A DNA stretch of 64,000 bases, taken from Paramarasmius palmivorus (lineage: Eukaryota; Basidiomycota; Agaricomycetes; Agaricales; Marasmiaceae). Positions 32,433 to 45,240 of this stretch are shown one piece after another. Positions within the stretch are counted from its first letter, which is position 1. Each line of letters opens with the position of its first letter. The position numbers and the translations under genes were made by a program. A model generated the notes under the pieces. It worked only from the letters and a program-made list of their open reading frames with translations, had not been told where the DNA came from and searched no databases. The stretch covers positions 62,001 to 126,000 of the forward strand of contig JAYKXP010000062.1 in the NCBI GenBank assembly GCA_037176845.1. Direction: 5' to 3'.

Positions 32433-34731
32433 ATGTTCGGTCGTTTATTGCTGGCTATACCCTTCGTCTTCTCCACTATCGTTCTAGCAGGCTCTGTCCA
32501 ACGTCTCGACCTCCAACTTCCAGCAAGTGCAGACGCCAATCGTGATGCGGTCAAGGATATCTTCCTTCGAAGTTACGATGCTTATCGGTGTGTACTATAA
32601 ACATATCTTTTATTGGTATCCTTATTGACTTCTGGTTTGCAGGAAATATGCTTTTGGTCATGACGATGTCCGACCTGTGAGCAAAGGATATGTGGATAGC
32701 CGCAATGGTTGGGGTGCCAGCATCGTCGATGCAATGAGTACGATGCATATCATGGGGCTAGACGTACGTTGGTTTCACAGACCAATGTACCCAAGCTCAT
32801 GTTCCATAGGATCTCTTCGCAGAAGCTGTCGACCATGTCCGCAACACCGACTTCAGCGTCTCAAAGACAGGAGGGACAGTCAGGTGTGTGGGTTTCCCTT
32901 GATTCTGACAATCCAATTCTCATGTGCCACTTACTTAGTGTATTTGAGACGACGATACGCTACCTTGGAGGACTGTTAAGCGCCTATGAGCTCAATGGGA
33001 AGAAGGAACCCATCTTACTGGAGAAAGCGAAGCAAGTGGCAGACAAGATGGCTTTTGCTTGGCAATATCAGGGTCGAACAATACGTGTACCATTTGGTTA
33101 TCTGAACTTTGCAACGAACAGGGCCACACAATCTACGGTACGATTTGGAGCATTCTTCAAAGGCCTGACTAACTTCTATGATACAGAGCAACATTGCCGA
33201 GGCAGGAACAGTATGTCGATTCCCTTTCGGTTTTGTTTGGGCAAGATCTGAAGAAACCGTAGCTCGATCTCGAATGGGCAACCCTTTCCAAGTATACGGG
33301 CAATGACACATACAGAACATTAGCGGAAGGTTCTGCACGAGCCATTGCGACGAATGTAGGCTCTTTTTTGGACGCTTTTCCAGGATCTGACATATCTTTT
33401 AGCCTGCACCTTTACCAGGTCAACATCTTCTCGGCTCCCTAATACGTCCCACTAATAAGCTTCCTAGGTCTGGCAGCGCAAGGAATTGACCCGGCTTCAG
33501 CTTCCTCTGTTGGGGCCCATATCGTGCGTATCACGACCCTACATATTCCCTATTTAAGAAATTTATATACCAATAACAGACTTGGAGCGGAGGATCGGAC
33601 AGCTACTTCGAATACCTCATCAAATACGCTCGCCTTACAAACACCGACGACCATCTTTTCGCTGATACTTGGCAAACAGCTGTTGACTCTTCAATAAGGT
33701 ACTTGCTACGGGTGTGTTCGCTGGACATTGTCCCACATCTCTTTCGATTCTGACTCGAACACAGACATCTGCAGTTGGGGGCTATTCCTACCTAGCCGAA
33801 CGTAATGACAACGGTAGAATCGTTGAATCTAGCTCTCATTTAGCGTGTTTCCATGGTGGAAATTGGATTCTGGGTATATCCCTATTTACCCTTTATCTCC
33901 GTATTCATCCCCTTATGAACAAATACAGGCGGGAAGCTACTCAATAACGAGACTATTGTTTCCGTTGGACTCGCACTCACTGATGCATGTTGGAATACCT
34001 ACGCTAGCACCGAGTAAGTCCAATTCATTCCCATGATGATCTTCGTGAGAACAAATGCTCAGTTTCACTTTCCAACAGAACCGGAATCGGGCCCGAGGGT
34101 TTCGCATTCGTCTCAAAAGATTCCTTATCCACTCTCGATGCAATCAGCGACCAGCAAAAAGCATTCAACACGAAACATGGCTATTATATCACGTCGTCCG
34201 CCTATATCCTGCGCCCGGAAGTCCTCGAGTCAAATTTCTATGCCTGGCGCGCGACAGGGAACGTGACATATTTAGATAGGGCGGCCGAAGCGATCAAGAG
34301 CTTCAATAAGTTCCTGAGCGTCGATAGTTCGGGCGGATTTTCGGGCATATGGGATGTGGACGACTTGAGTGCAGGACGAGATGATCATACGGAGAGTTTC
34401 TGGTTCGCGGAGGTTTTGAAGTATCTGTGAGTCTATCTCGCCTCGCCTATAAGCTGAACAAGACTGATTGAGATCTATCCAAGGTATCTAACTTTTGATG
34501 ACCCGAAGCATATCAGTTTGGACGACTGTGAGTTTTCCCTATGAAACGCCTATCATGAACACTCAATCATCGTTATACATAGACGTCTTTAACACAGAAG
34601 CACATCCGTTCGAAGCGCCCCCTTCGAGGAGTGTCTATGGGAGTGGGCAGGTACTCGGAAGGTCACCTTTGCCTTTCGTTCTTCACTCTTCGACAGCCCC
34701 GCTACCCGAGGTCAGCCCACACCTTTCGTAG
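32433..34731 (+). CDS. Secreted GH47 alpha-1,2-mannosidase, copy 1
   Basis: Class I mannosyl-oligosaccharide alpha-1,2-mannosidase (GH47, inverting, Ca2+-dependent), trimming N-glycans in the secretory path or outside the cell. Signal peptide [20 protein letters not shown]. Blocks in order across about a dozen introns: [121 protein letters not shown] and the Ca2+-binding NTEAHPF. The acidic catalytic residues expected in GH47 ([20 protein letters not shown]) are present. It ends [10 protein letters not shown] same-strand paralogue follows 0.8 kb downstream. Looks functional. Confidence 0.9.
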
Positions 34732-35520
34732 GGAAGCGATTATGACAGCACCCCTCGTCATCATCCCGATGAAAGGTTCGATGGAAGAGGCGGGCTAGAG
34801 AGTGGAATACATCATTTCGTTCGGGGCTTACATATGAGATATAATCTTAGGAGGTGGAGTCCTACGTGATCCCATGTTGTAGCGTTCGTCATATTCAGGG
34901 TTCGTTACAGTGTCACAATCTCTGCTTTCGACCATCAGAAGCGTCCGCCATCGACAAACTCACCCGTCCTAACATGTGAACTAGGTTTCTTATTCTGCTT
35001 GAAGGGCCTGGCACTTGCTTAGGTAGGTGCCTAACCACGTCACGGAGAGTAACTCAAAGCAAAGCGCCTTATGGGCTACAGTATTGAAGCACGCCTTATC
35101 ACTATCATGTGCGCATGCACAAGACATCTTTTGTTCACCATGGGAATGATGGAATTGATTTCGAGCATACGTCAAGCTGAAATTATCATTCGACGAGAAT
35201 CTAGTGAGGGGAAAGGTGCAAGAGCCTGCAGAGGAGACACGAGCTATGAGACGCGTTTTGGCAATGATCGGTAACCCAATTTGGGTTTGAAAATCGCGTG
35301 ATCACATCGATCAATCCTTCCAAGTTTCCTTCAAACACCCTCGCTTCTGTTTGTATTGGGACATGTGGGGTGGCATGACGGCTTGACGGAAACCATTGCT
35401 TCGAACTATGTTTGGTATCCCCGCGCGGGTGTTCTCGATCGAGGTCCAAGTTATATAAATTCGAGGTATGGTACGACGTTCTTAGTCTCTTCTCATCTCC
35501 CTTCAGGATCGCAGGAAAAG
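34732..35520. other. Intergenic between GH47 copies
   Basis: No gene seen. A TATATAA at 35452-35458 serves the second mannosidase. Confidence 0.5.
35452..35458 (+). promoter_or_regulatory. TATA box of GH47 copy 2
   Basis: TATATAA, 62 bases before the ATG at 35521, followed by a CT-rich leader. Confidence 0.55.
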
Positions 35521-37911
35521 ATGGTCTCTAGATCCCTTTGTGTCCTCCTGGCCCTCTCTTCTGCGAGTACGACATTGGCAGGTCGTGTTCAGAAGGACTA
35601 TTTGGTCGTACCTCCCACCGCGTATGGCAATCGCGATGCAGTCAAGCAGATTTTCGTGGACAGCTATACCGCCTATAAGTATGTGTATTCTCGTACGTCA
35701 AAATCGAATATAGCACTCACTTTGTGACCTCGCCTAGGAAATTCGCCTTTGGACACGACGATTTACTTCCGCTCAGTAAAGGTTTCTCTGATGGACGTAA
35801 TGGATGGGGTGCTACTATTATAGATGCCATGAGCACTATGGTACGCTATTCCATTCATTGAACGCGTAATATAACTGATGACACGTACATCCAGCAAATC
35901 ATGGGTTTAGACGTATGTCTGTTCAAATTATGTTTGTGGCTGTCATCTAACTCGGCTTCAAGGATTGGTTCAATGAAGCCGTCGAATTCGCGAGTAAAAT
36001 CGACTTTAGTAAATCCCAAACCAACGATACAGTCAGGTATGTATGATTCCTTATCCTGCTCCACCCAATGTTTGCTGAAACGCGACCCTAGCGTGTTCGA
36101 AACTACCATCCGCTACCTTGGCGGACTCCTAAGTGCCTACGAGCTCAGCGGAAAGAAGCACCCAGTCCTAGTCGAAAAGGCGAAAGAGGTAGCGGACAAG
36201 ATGGCGTTTGCATGGCAGACACCGGTTAGTAGCTCCACCCGCGGAAGTTTCGTATGGGTAACTAACTTGAATCTTGTTTAGCATCAGAAGATCCCATATG
36301 GTTTCCTTGACTTTACAACCAATAGCCCAGTCATCGACACTGTAAGGTCCCATTTTTATGTTATCGGCTACAAAGACTTACCGAATGGCTACTCTTTGTA
36401 CAGAGCAACATCGCTGAAGCCGGAACAGTGAGTGCTTCTCTGTGCTTCTCCCGATATCTCGAGCGTCATTTTGTCTATTTCGGTTTATTGACACCGAGCA
36501 CCCATATGTAGCTCGACCTAGAGTGGTTTACTCTAAGCAAATACACCGGGAACGATACCTATCGTGCACTTACCGAGGGATCCGTGCGAGAAGTCGCATC
36601 TATAGTCAGTGGTTCTTCGCTTCTAACGCACTGCATGCTGATGGTTACTTGAACAGCCCCCTCCACTTCCTGGCCTCGCAGCTCAAGGAATAGACCCGGC
36701 AACTGATGCCTTCGTTGGCGCTTATGTGGTATGTTCCGACCATCATTCCGAAAATACTCGCGTGACCAACAGTGGAATAGACTTGGGGAGGTGGATCCGA
36801 CAGCTATTTTGAATATCTGATCAAATACGCTCGCTTGACCAACACAGACGACAACCTTTTTGCTGATCTCTGGCACACTGCTGTCGATTCGTCCATCAAG
36901 TTCTTGTTGAGGGTATGTTTTGTTTGAATTCTTGGTTTCCTTGCACTCAGACAGTCCGTAGGAATCACCTGTTGGAAACCATGTTTACCTGGCCGATCAA
37001 AACAATGACGGCCAAATCGTCGGTGTTAGCTCACATTTAGCTTGTTTCCATGGTGGCAATTGGATTTTGGGTTCGTCCTTCGCTCGTTCTAGACCTTTTC
37101 TCCTGGACTGACGAGCGTACAGGTGGCCGACTTATCAACAACGATACTATTGTCAAGATCGGACTGGACCTTGTAGATGGATGCTGGAATACCTATGCTA
37201 GCACTGCGTACGTTCATCTAGGTCAATATCGTATCTTCGTTTCGTAATCCTTTCTATAGTACCGGCATTGGTCCAGAGGTTTTCCGATACTTCACCACAA
37301 ACAAGACCGACCCCTCGAACCAACGCCAAATCACAGACGCACAGAGGAAATTCAACGATGAGCACGGATTCTACATCACCGCTGCGGACTATATCCTTCG
37401 CCCTGAAGTCCTCGAATCCAACTTCTACGCATGGAGAGTAACTGGTGATACTAAGTATCTCGATAGGGCCGCATCTGCCATCAAGAGCTTTAATACGTAC
37501 CTCGTAGCGAAGGAGACTGGTGGATACGCAGGCCTAAATGATGTCGATGATCCTAGTCAGGGTCAGATCGACGATACCGAGAGTTTCTGGTTCGCGGAAG
37601 TACTGAAGTATCTGTACGTGTTCCCTTTCCTGTTAGTATCCTTCACCATCTAAATGACTTCATTGCTTAGATACCTCACTTTCGACGACCCAGACCACAT
37701 TAGCTTGGATGACTACGTTTTCAACACCGAAGCCCATCCATTCATTGCACCACCTGCCAAACCAGTCTACGGGTCCGGCGCGCCCAATCACCCAGTATAC
37801 GAGACCGCGTTCGTACCGAGCAAAGTAGATGCACCATTGCCAGCTATCAGTCCGAACAGATTTGCAGGAGTTGACATCAAGGCTGAAGTTGGGGTTGACA
37901 TCAATCTTTAG
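35521..37911 (+). CDS. Secreted GH47 alpha-1,2-mannosidase, copy 2
   Basis: Tandem paralogue of the gene at 32433, same domain order and nearly the same exon pattern. Signal peptide [20 protein letters not shown]. Blocks: [135 protein letters not shown] and NTEAHPF. Catalytic acids and the Ca2+ Thr are kept. The C-terminus ([18 protein letters not shown]) is longer than in copy 1, and copy 1 has GIWDVDD where copy 2 has GLNDVDD. Both copies appear active, so the pair may differ in timing or glycan preference (inference). Confidence 0.9.
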
Positions 37912-38635
37912 GGAGAGTGGAAAAGGACAAATGACGCTTTTTATAGATAACGTATTGTTGTCGCTCTTTTGTAGCTCTGTCTTTGTAATGATAATACCAC
38001 ACATTCATGTATACGGCAATTGAGCAATTCTCTATAGCAAGACCTTGACGCGACGAGGTGCGGGTCATGCTGTGGGAAATATCGCACGTGACCGTGACTA
38101 ACTAGGCCTGCCAGCCGAGCTGCAACGCAGCAACCAATTACTCGCTTGTTCAGAAGGAAGCTATTCCAATGAAAGTACTGTACATATACATTAGAGTATA
38201 CGCTTTTCGATGACAAGATGCATGCCCACATTCTCTCATTCCAACGCCTCCGAGTCTCCCAGGTCAATACCGAGAGCCAGAGTGCTTGCTCATTAGTTTG
38301 CAATTGTAGATCACCATATTATTGGACGGTTCGAAGGAAAGCAAGTACATGCCACTGCTCTCTGACGGAAAGTCTTGAGACGAGAACGGGGGTATCTAAG
38401 GAGTATCAAAGAATGGCAGGTACCGGTATCACTGACGATGGTGGTTCTGAGTAAGTACCTCGGGAGGAAATAGGAGGCGATAGTAAACTACATGCTTCTC
38501 AAAGTCAAATTTCTTTTCAAGCTATAAAATGCCACTCTCATAGATCTCATTTTTCGACTATGTGGCTCGTACGACATAAATGTCTTATATAACGGCGGCT
38601 TGCCCAAAAACCAAAACTTGCTGAAGCCTAGTATA
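37912..38635. other. Intergenic, no gene seen
   Basis: Between GH47 copy 2 (+) and the HET gene (-), convergent. The HET gene may extend about 60 bases into it through one more intron. Confidence 0.5.
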
Positions 38636-40311
38636 TCAAGTACGTAGTGGCCCAATACATACCTCCTGCACCTTCCAAGCCTTGATGAAGGATTCAAAAC
38701 AGTGACACAGGATCATATTCGATGTCCGGTGGAACTTGTTCGGCGATTGTTCCTGGATGACAATCGCTAGCATCGTGTGCGTTTCGAGGTATCTCTGGAA
38801 TGTAGGTTGGCTAGCGTATGGGTTGGTCAAAGCCATGCCCATATATACAGCAAATGTTCTCGCTGTGGACTCTGAACGCGGAGCTGGTTCATCCTCTAGA
38901 TTAGCCTCCCAGATAGTGCCATCCACCGCTTTCATGAAGACATGCTTCGCATCTCCTGTCGCACAACGACAGTGTTCTCCCTCGATATTCGAGTCGGTGG
39001 ATGATACAGGCCATACTTGTATCGCTTTGCTTGAGAAGGTGAGATATCCTGCGTCGTCCATACTACCTCCTACCGGTCCTTCTTTCACAGACCAGATCCT
39101 CAGAAACTCGTCACCAACGACCTCAGTGATTTCCTTCAGCTCTCCCGACACCCGAATCCTCGCCTTCCCATCAACGGTGGTTTCTGGGAATGTCGGAAAT
39201 GACGACAGCTGTCGCTCAGGAGGAGCGTGCAAGGATGCTATCAACCAGTTTGGATTGCCTCCTTTACGGAGGATTTCCTGCGCAAGGGCGATTGTTGCTG
39301 CTAGCCGGTCGGTACTCCGAAAGGCTTTGGGGTCAAGGGAGACATCAAATAGACCCATGATGGAGAACACCATGTCTACCGGTCTGGATGAGACACGCAT
39401 GAGGGCGCTACGCCATATAGCTTGTGGTTCAGCGTCAGGATCGCGACCCCATAATATACCGAGCAGTGCGAGAACGTGGCTTCGGTCGCGGCCAAAAATA
39501 ATGGGATCGATTTTGATGCGTATCTGTTCGACCTGCTCGTCTTCGTCATCTTCATCGTCGTCCTGAACGAAATAGGTATAGCCGCCCATGATACCACTCA
39601 GGTATGGGAGACAGAGATCCATTACGTCCGCAAGAGCAGATTCCCCGCGAACGACCAGCTCTAGATCTCCACTCGCTACCGGGCCATTAAACCAGCCTGC
39701 GCCATGGTTCCACCTGAACAGAACGAGGGCATTATCAGGTGCCATCACCTCCTGCAACGTCCATGCCCTCTGTATCCACTCTGTCTCTTCTTCCATCCCT
39801 ACAAGTCGACCTATTCCACCTGGTAGGATCAAACACGGATCACATCCTTTGTAGATCCCATACATTCTGCGAATTTGCCATGCTTTATCCGTAGCAGAGT
39901 TTTGGAGGATACAGAGCCGATCGACCCAGAGATATCGTGCCTTCTTTTGCAATGACGCGGTGCAGGCGTGGAATAGAACGTCGATGCTCATCGGATCTCC
40001 GTCCTCTGCCCCTTTGACTGAAAACGTTCCCCGAGTTTGTGATTGCGATACCGGGTCTACGGGTTTGCCTCTCCAGATGTAGGATATGGCGGAGTACCTC
40101 TCGGGCTTGAAGGGAGGTTTTCGAATTCATAGATGACAAGGATTCTGTGTTGCGTGTATTCCGTGCAGTCGATCAATCGATATTTGCACGGGAGGGCACC
40201 GTGATAAGCCGAGTTTGGGCATGTGGGATCATTCGATGTATCCTTTTGAGATATGTCCAGAGACTGGTCGCGTAACGATTCGAGAGGAATGGAGAGTACG
40301 AGTCTGGACAT
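38636..40311 (-). pseudogene. HET-domain (heterokaryon incompatibility) protein with apparent frameshift
   Basis: HET domains are TIR-like modules of fungal self/non-self recognition and cell death. The 5' part (from 40311, MSRLVLSIPLESLRDQS) reads KYRLIDCTEYTQHRILVIYE and breaks at about 40112. The domain resumes one frame over with FKPERYSAISYIWRGKP, then MSIDVLFHACTASLQKKARY, LWVDRLCILQNSATDKAWQI and EWIQRAWTLQEVMAPDNALV, which are the three classic HET blocks. No intron of normal length bridges the break; a single base missing in a C run (CTCCCTTCAAG) would explain it, as mutation or assembly error. The remaining 300 residues are unrecognised. The 3' end may continue through an intron at QE (donor GTATGT). 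Confidence 0.75.
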
Positions 40312-42188
40312 CGGGAGATGTCAAATGCAGGGTTTCCGAGTGTCTTGGTGGTAATAGAGCTGTTCAGTCTGTCAGTTCAAGCGAACGAAGCTAGAAGTTC
40401 TGGGATATTCGCACCAAGCTTCGGATATCTACAGAGATATCTCGATATTGTCCGTGATACGTAGAACAGACAAGCGTGAGTTCTGAATGTGTGATGTCGG
40501 TGATTGCAGGCCATTGGTCTTGACCGAATGCCGTCCAGGTTGTCGCGACTAGTCCACTCACTACTTGTGCATAGGAATAAATACTGTTCATAAGTACGTC
40601 AGATATACAGATAGCCCAGGAGGGTGCCCAATGCTTACTAGAGATCGTCGCTGTGGATAATGGCGGAATAGCAAACGAACGTGGGTCGTGGGCGCTTGTG
40701 CTTTAGGGCAGGTCATTCTAAGTCACGTGTGCTCTAGTTCCACCGAAAAAATTCCTGATTTCCTGGACCTCTGCCGCATCGGAGTCTGCCAACCGTTCGC
40801 GTTACCCTCCGAGTCCGACACGCCTCCCTTTCCACGATACGCAGCCCATGTGCTCTACCTCTTGCCATTGGGCTCCAAACCTAGCTCCGGATCGGCCCTT
40901 TGAGCATTTCAGGTAACAGATCACCATGTGCAAGCTCCTCATTTATCACTGACGATCTCTAGGCAACCGTGCAACGAAAATACGACAGGATAGAGCGGAA
41001 CTAGACGTATAGTGAGACTCCGCTGTGCTCGGCTTGGGCTTACATTCAACACCTAAAGATCGCGCCGCGGCCGTGAACGGATGCAGCCTACGGGTACGTG
41101 CCCATCCAATTACACCACTATATTCTTTGCTAACCATCCGTTTCAAGCTCAGAATGATCACTATAGACTGTTCGGTCATCGGTGACCCGCACCTGCCTCG
41201 GCCATACCAACTCTTCGATAAACGGATATGTCTGCTGGTTCGTAGAGAATTTGAGAGTCACTGCGCACATTACTCGAGTTCATATCCTTCATGTTTTGCA
41301 GACCTGGAACCCTTACTTCCTTGTGGAGCGAGAACAAACGCCTCTCTAACACCCGAAGGAGTACCTGGAAACGTTCTCTGTGTCTATGGTCCCTTTCCCG
41401 CTGGCGTTGAGCTGGCATCGCTGTTCCCAAATCTGAGCTTGGCCTCCGTCCATTGGTGGTGGACGCAAGAGCCGGCTTCGGCGATAACATTGCAACATAT
41501 TGTTGGCGCCATTTTACGCTCCATGTCGTACTGTGGCATCCGCGCAGGTGTTGAATTTGGGTTCGGGTTTTGGAAGGTGATGAGGTGTTTCATGATCATT
41601 CGAAGCATCTGCAAAAAAGGGTAGCTGGGACGTGCGATGGGAGTGGCTTGATGATCACGCATGCATCATTGACTCTGGGACGCTGGGAGCGATTAGAATT
41701 CAATTAGATGTCTCAAGATACACCTGAATTGGTGTAGGCCCGCGACACTGGAACTAGGACAGGATGTTGCCCTCTTACCTTCGAGAGGTGCAATGCACGT
41801 ATCTCAAACTCATACTCCCCTTCCTACCGACTATCTCACCTCGTGCATGAACAGCGTCAAACAACGCCCGAACACAAACAGGTTCATTGACGCTGTAGGG
41901 CTGTACATGATGGGCATGGAACAATGTTACCCTACAAAATTGGGATGTACCACAATGCATCCACGGATGCCGTTGCCCTGACCCATCGTTACGTTGTCTC
42001 AACTCCAGATGATCATTGCGGACATAAATAGGTGATCACGGTCTCGAGATCGATGATATATGGTCGTTCAGCATGAGTGGTGGGATCAAATTCCGTGTCC
42101 CCATGCTCTCAGCAGCAGGAGCTGCCCCCGCCGACACGATTACTGCTACCTCAACATTCACCCACTGGATCCCACAGCTTCAGCTCAC
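40312..42188. other. Intergenic, about 1.9 kb, no supported gene
   Basis: Several overlapping open frames on both strands, the longest 199 codons on + (41025-41624), none with a domain, signal or paralogue in the window. I see no convincing splice structure. Confidence 0.45.
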
Positions 42189-43375
42189 ATGTTGTCCAGC
42201 CGGTTGTCCTCCATCACCAGGCTGCTCATCCACATTCCTTTGGCGACTTCCATCGTCACTTCGAAGATCCTGACTGCTACCATTGACGACACGGATGGTG
42301 ATGAACGAACTGGGATCAAACCTAGCTATTTCCCATCCACCGGCGTGTGGAACAACAATACCTGCAACAATCCCACCGACTGCTGGATAACAACCTTTGA
42401 CCCTGGACTTGCTTTTCAAGGAACGTGGACAGCGGCTATATACCGCCTGAATCGAGGGAATAAGGTGTCGGTGTCGTTTCGTTTCCAGGGTATGTCCTCC
42501 TGCATATTGCTGTAACAGCCTTTGACGGCTGACATCATTCCAGGAACTGGTATATCTGTTTTCCTCATCGTGGCAAACGACGTACTAGGAAGGGGATTAG
42601 GCCCCACCACACTTACAGAGTGCAACTTTACGCTCGATGGACAGCTCAAGAACCAGTACAGGCATGTTCCGACCCCAGAACCCGGTTTACGGTATAGAGA
42701 AGAAGCGTTCAGCATCTCGGGATTACCCAATATTTCTCACTTGCTAGAGATAAGTGCAGAGAATCTGGATCATGAGGTTTATTTGAACTTTGATTATGCG
42801 ATGTATACGTGCGTTTTGGTATTCTCTTTCACCCGTATCACAGGTATTGAAACTTGGTCAGATATGAGGTAGCCGACTCAGAACCTAGCCCCACAATATC
42901 TCCATCTCCATCTCAGGACAAGAAGCGTCCGACACGTTCAATCATTGGGGGCGCAGCTGGTGGAGTAGCTGCTTTGTTCGTGGGAGGAGGTGCTCTTGTC
43001 GCGGTTCTTTTGTATCGGAGGAAAAGAAGACGACCAGGGTCAATCACAACTTTCCCGACAGAGACCGGGCAATCCTACACGGCCCCTGGGTTTCAAAGTC
43101 CCTCGAACTCTTATTCAGTATCTCCAACACCGAACACGTCACCTACGGCTCAGACGCAGATCAGGAATGCAGAACAAGGGGTCGTGGGTGCGGAGCGGTA
43201 TGGCCATGCACGGAGTATGACGGAGCTTACGTCTACTGGAACACAAAGTTCGGTAGTTCCTTCGGGTTCGAGTGTATCGGGGCTTCGCGAGGATATACGG
43301 CGAATGCGTGAAGAGCTGAATTCGTTGCGTCAGCAGAATGTACCACCACCGACATATAGTACTGTATCTGATTGA
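42189..43375 (+). CDS. Receptor-like single-pass membrane protein of Agaricomycete type
   Basis: Unknown function. Exons 42189-42489, 42544-42808 and 42862-43375 give 359 residues. An N-terminal signal-like segment (MLSSRLSSITRLLIHIPLAT) precedes a beta-sandwich-like ectodomain of a family repeated in mushrooms: GVWNNNTCNNPTDCW, FQGTWTAAIYRLNRGNKVSV, GISVFLIVANDVLG, ECNFTLDG and LEISAENLDHEVYLNFDYAM, ending YTYEVADS. A Ser/Pro stalk, one membrane helix (GGAAGGVAALFVGGGALVAV), a basic stop-transfer (YRRKRRRPG), and a cytosolic tail follow; the tail ends in a short predicted coiled coil (LREDIRRMREELNSLRQQN) and PPPTY, a WW-binding-like motif. Possibly a wall or sugar sensor (inference). Confidence 0.75.
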
Positions 43376-44369
43376 CTCGTTTGGTTCGTTTCCGATGTAA
43401 CGGTGTACTGTATTTGTATCTGTAGTCTAGAGGCATTCGTGTTTACAATACTCTCAGCATTCGGGTAATTAGTTCTTGAAATAGCTGGTGGTTAGCCTCG
43501 ACGAGAAAAATGTGCCGGGAATTGTCTGCATGATATCCCTGACTCTGCACCACCATCATCGTCATGTATCTTTATCGCTCTGTCATACTACATAATTGGC
43601 CAATCCAGCGAGATAACGATCGTTCAAAACGAACCCTCTACCGGCAGTTACGATTTCGTTCAGACTTTAAACGCTGGTTTCGTGATTTCGACCGAGTCTC
43701 TGTTGTGAGTTTTCTGATGAACTCTTGTCTGCACACCCTGACATCTCTTTGTTTATGTACCTAAAAGCAACCTAAAGGATCTATGGGTCCCTGTACGTCT
43801 ACTGAAGCACTTGGCGCCGGTATAGCGCGGTTGTCAAGTTTCAACTAGTCCGATTGGTTCATTTGCAAGTCACAATGTAAGTAATGGTTTATTGTGTTTG
43901 GATCTGCACCCTAGAAGAAATTATACTTTTAACACTAGCATTCAAATAGTAGTTGTGAAACAGCGCGGTCAGTGCTTGTGAAATTCGAGGAGAAAAGCAT
44001 CAGGAACCTGCATGTTAAGCTTGACTCTGCCACCATGATTGTGATGGTCATTCTCGTTTCTGATGCGTTGTGTTTGACCCGAATTCTCTATGTACCAGAT
44101 CTCGGTGGCGAGCTCCTGTAGAGACAGACAGGATCGGGTTGTTTTCTAACGATTCTTGGTTCTTTGAGTAATAATGATACAAAAACAACACACTGGTACC
44201 ATATGCCTGCTACCCAGCTACCTTAAGTCGTTTTCCAAACGAGATACAAATAATCTTCCTGCATGCCCTGAAAGATCCATAGTCATACCACTCTAACCAG
44301 CCGGCAGACCATTAACCTGGGTTGTACTCTACAACGAGCGGACCTCAGTGACATCACACGACCGCGCCT
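43376..44369. other. Intergenic, no gene seen
   Basis: About 1 kb between the receptor-like gene and the decayed gene A. Short unsupported frames only. Confidence 0.5.
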
Positions 44370-45240
44370 TTAGCCGAACCCTACTCGCAGATGATTGAAA
44401 GACGACTCCGAAGTCGCGTCGCTGGTGAAGCTCGGGAGGAGCCAGACAAACCTGTGAGATAGTTATGAGCAGACGCGACATAAAGCCTTGAAGTAGATGC
44501 TTACTTGTCACCGAATCCTTTGTTGATGCTATTCCCGCCACCGTTAATATCGGTAATGCTACTGGGGTGGCCAGAGGCATGTCGCCATAGCTAATCTGTT
44601 AAAGCATTAGTCGATCTCGTCGATTCCTTACGAGATTGAGAGATACTGACAGCGATACCGTGAATGGAGACCATGTTTTATGGGCTTGTGAAGTAGATTT
44701 GACTGCAAAGTGGAGCTTGAGAATGTGGAATGTAGCAAAGAAATTTATTGCCCACTTTGTTATACCACTATCTCTACCTCTACCAATTTTTCGAGGCCTG
44801 AGGTATTGCAGGTGGAATTCAGCCGACAAGTGGAAATCTATCCCGCCGATTCCCAGTTCCAGCGTCATACTCGAGAATGCGTATGACCAGGGACTTTGTT
44901 AGCTCGCTTGTGAATCCTGGCGCGTGGGCTCTAAAGCAATCATTGTCCACTGACAGATCACAAGGTTCGTCTAGCTAAACGGAGCATCTTGCGGGAGTAC
45001 CGTTGACATGCTGCTTCTGAGGGAGAACCAAGATCGTGTCGCCTATCAAGTCATACACAACGCTCGCGGTTTGGAATGTAGCACGCGTAGACAGGGTTGG
45101 GTCAAATAGCCGCAATGTCGTATTTCAAGGCTTTGAGCGGCGAGCCTGGGTTGGTTGTATGACGGTTCTTGTCCCCTCGTTTCAACGATTTGTGGGCCGA
45201 TGTTGCTATACCGCTGGTCTCTGAAGGTGGAAGCATGGTT
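44340..45240. repeat. Dispersed duplication, copy A
   Basis: Two stretches (about 44340-44830 and 45090-45240) are recognisably similar to about 53060-53500 and 53690-53830 in the same order and orientation. The first contains the relic gene pair; the second contains a shared string around GCTGGTCTCTGAAGGTGGAA versus TCTGGTCTCTGAAGTTGGAA. Similarity is moderate and broken by indels, so the duplication is not recent. Confidence 0.55.
44370..44674 (-). pseudogene. Decayed small gene A with an NKG..GDKFVWL motif
   Basis: Paralogue of the relic at 53066-53344. From ATG at 44674 (MVSIHGIA) and after one intron it reads GDMPLATPV, then, one base out of frame, SITDINGGGNSINKGFGDK, and after a second intron FVWLLPSFTSDATSESSFNH, ending VGFG at TAA 44370-44372. 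Compared with copy B (CCAGTTAGC), copy A has CCAGTAGC, a one-base loss at about 44556 that breaks the frame. The NKG.GGK(F/Y)(V/I)(W/Y)L motif resembles one seen in MABP-like proteins, but I do not recognise the family with certainty. Flanking DNA is also shared with copy B. Confidence 0.45.

Noticed and set aside
41025..41624. 199-codon open frame on +
   Set aside because: No domain, signal peptide, paralogue or splice pattern; overlapping frames on the other strand are nearly as long. Likely chance.
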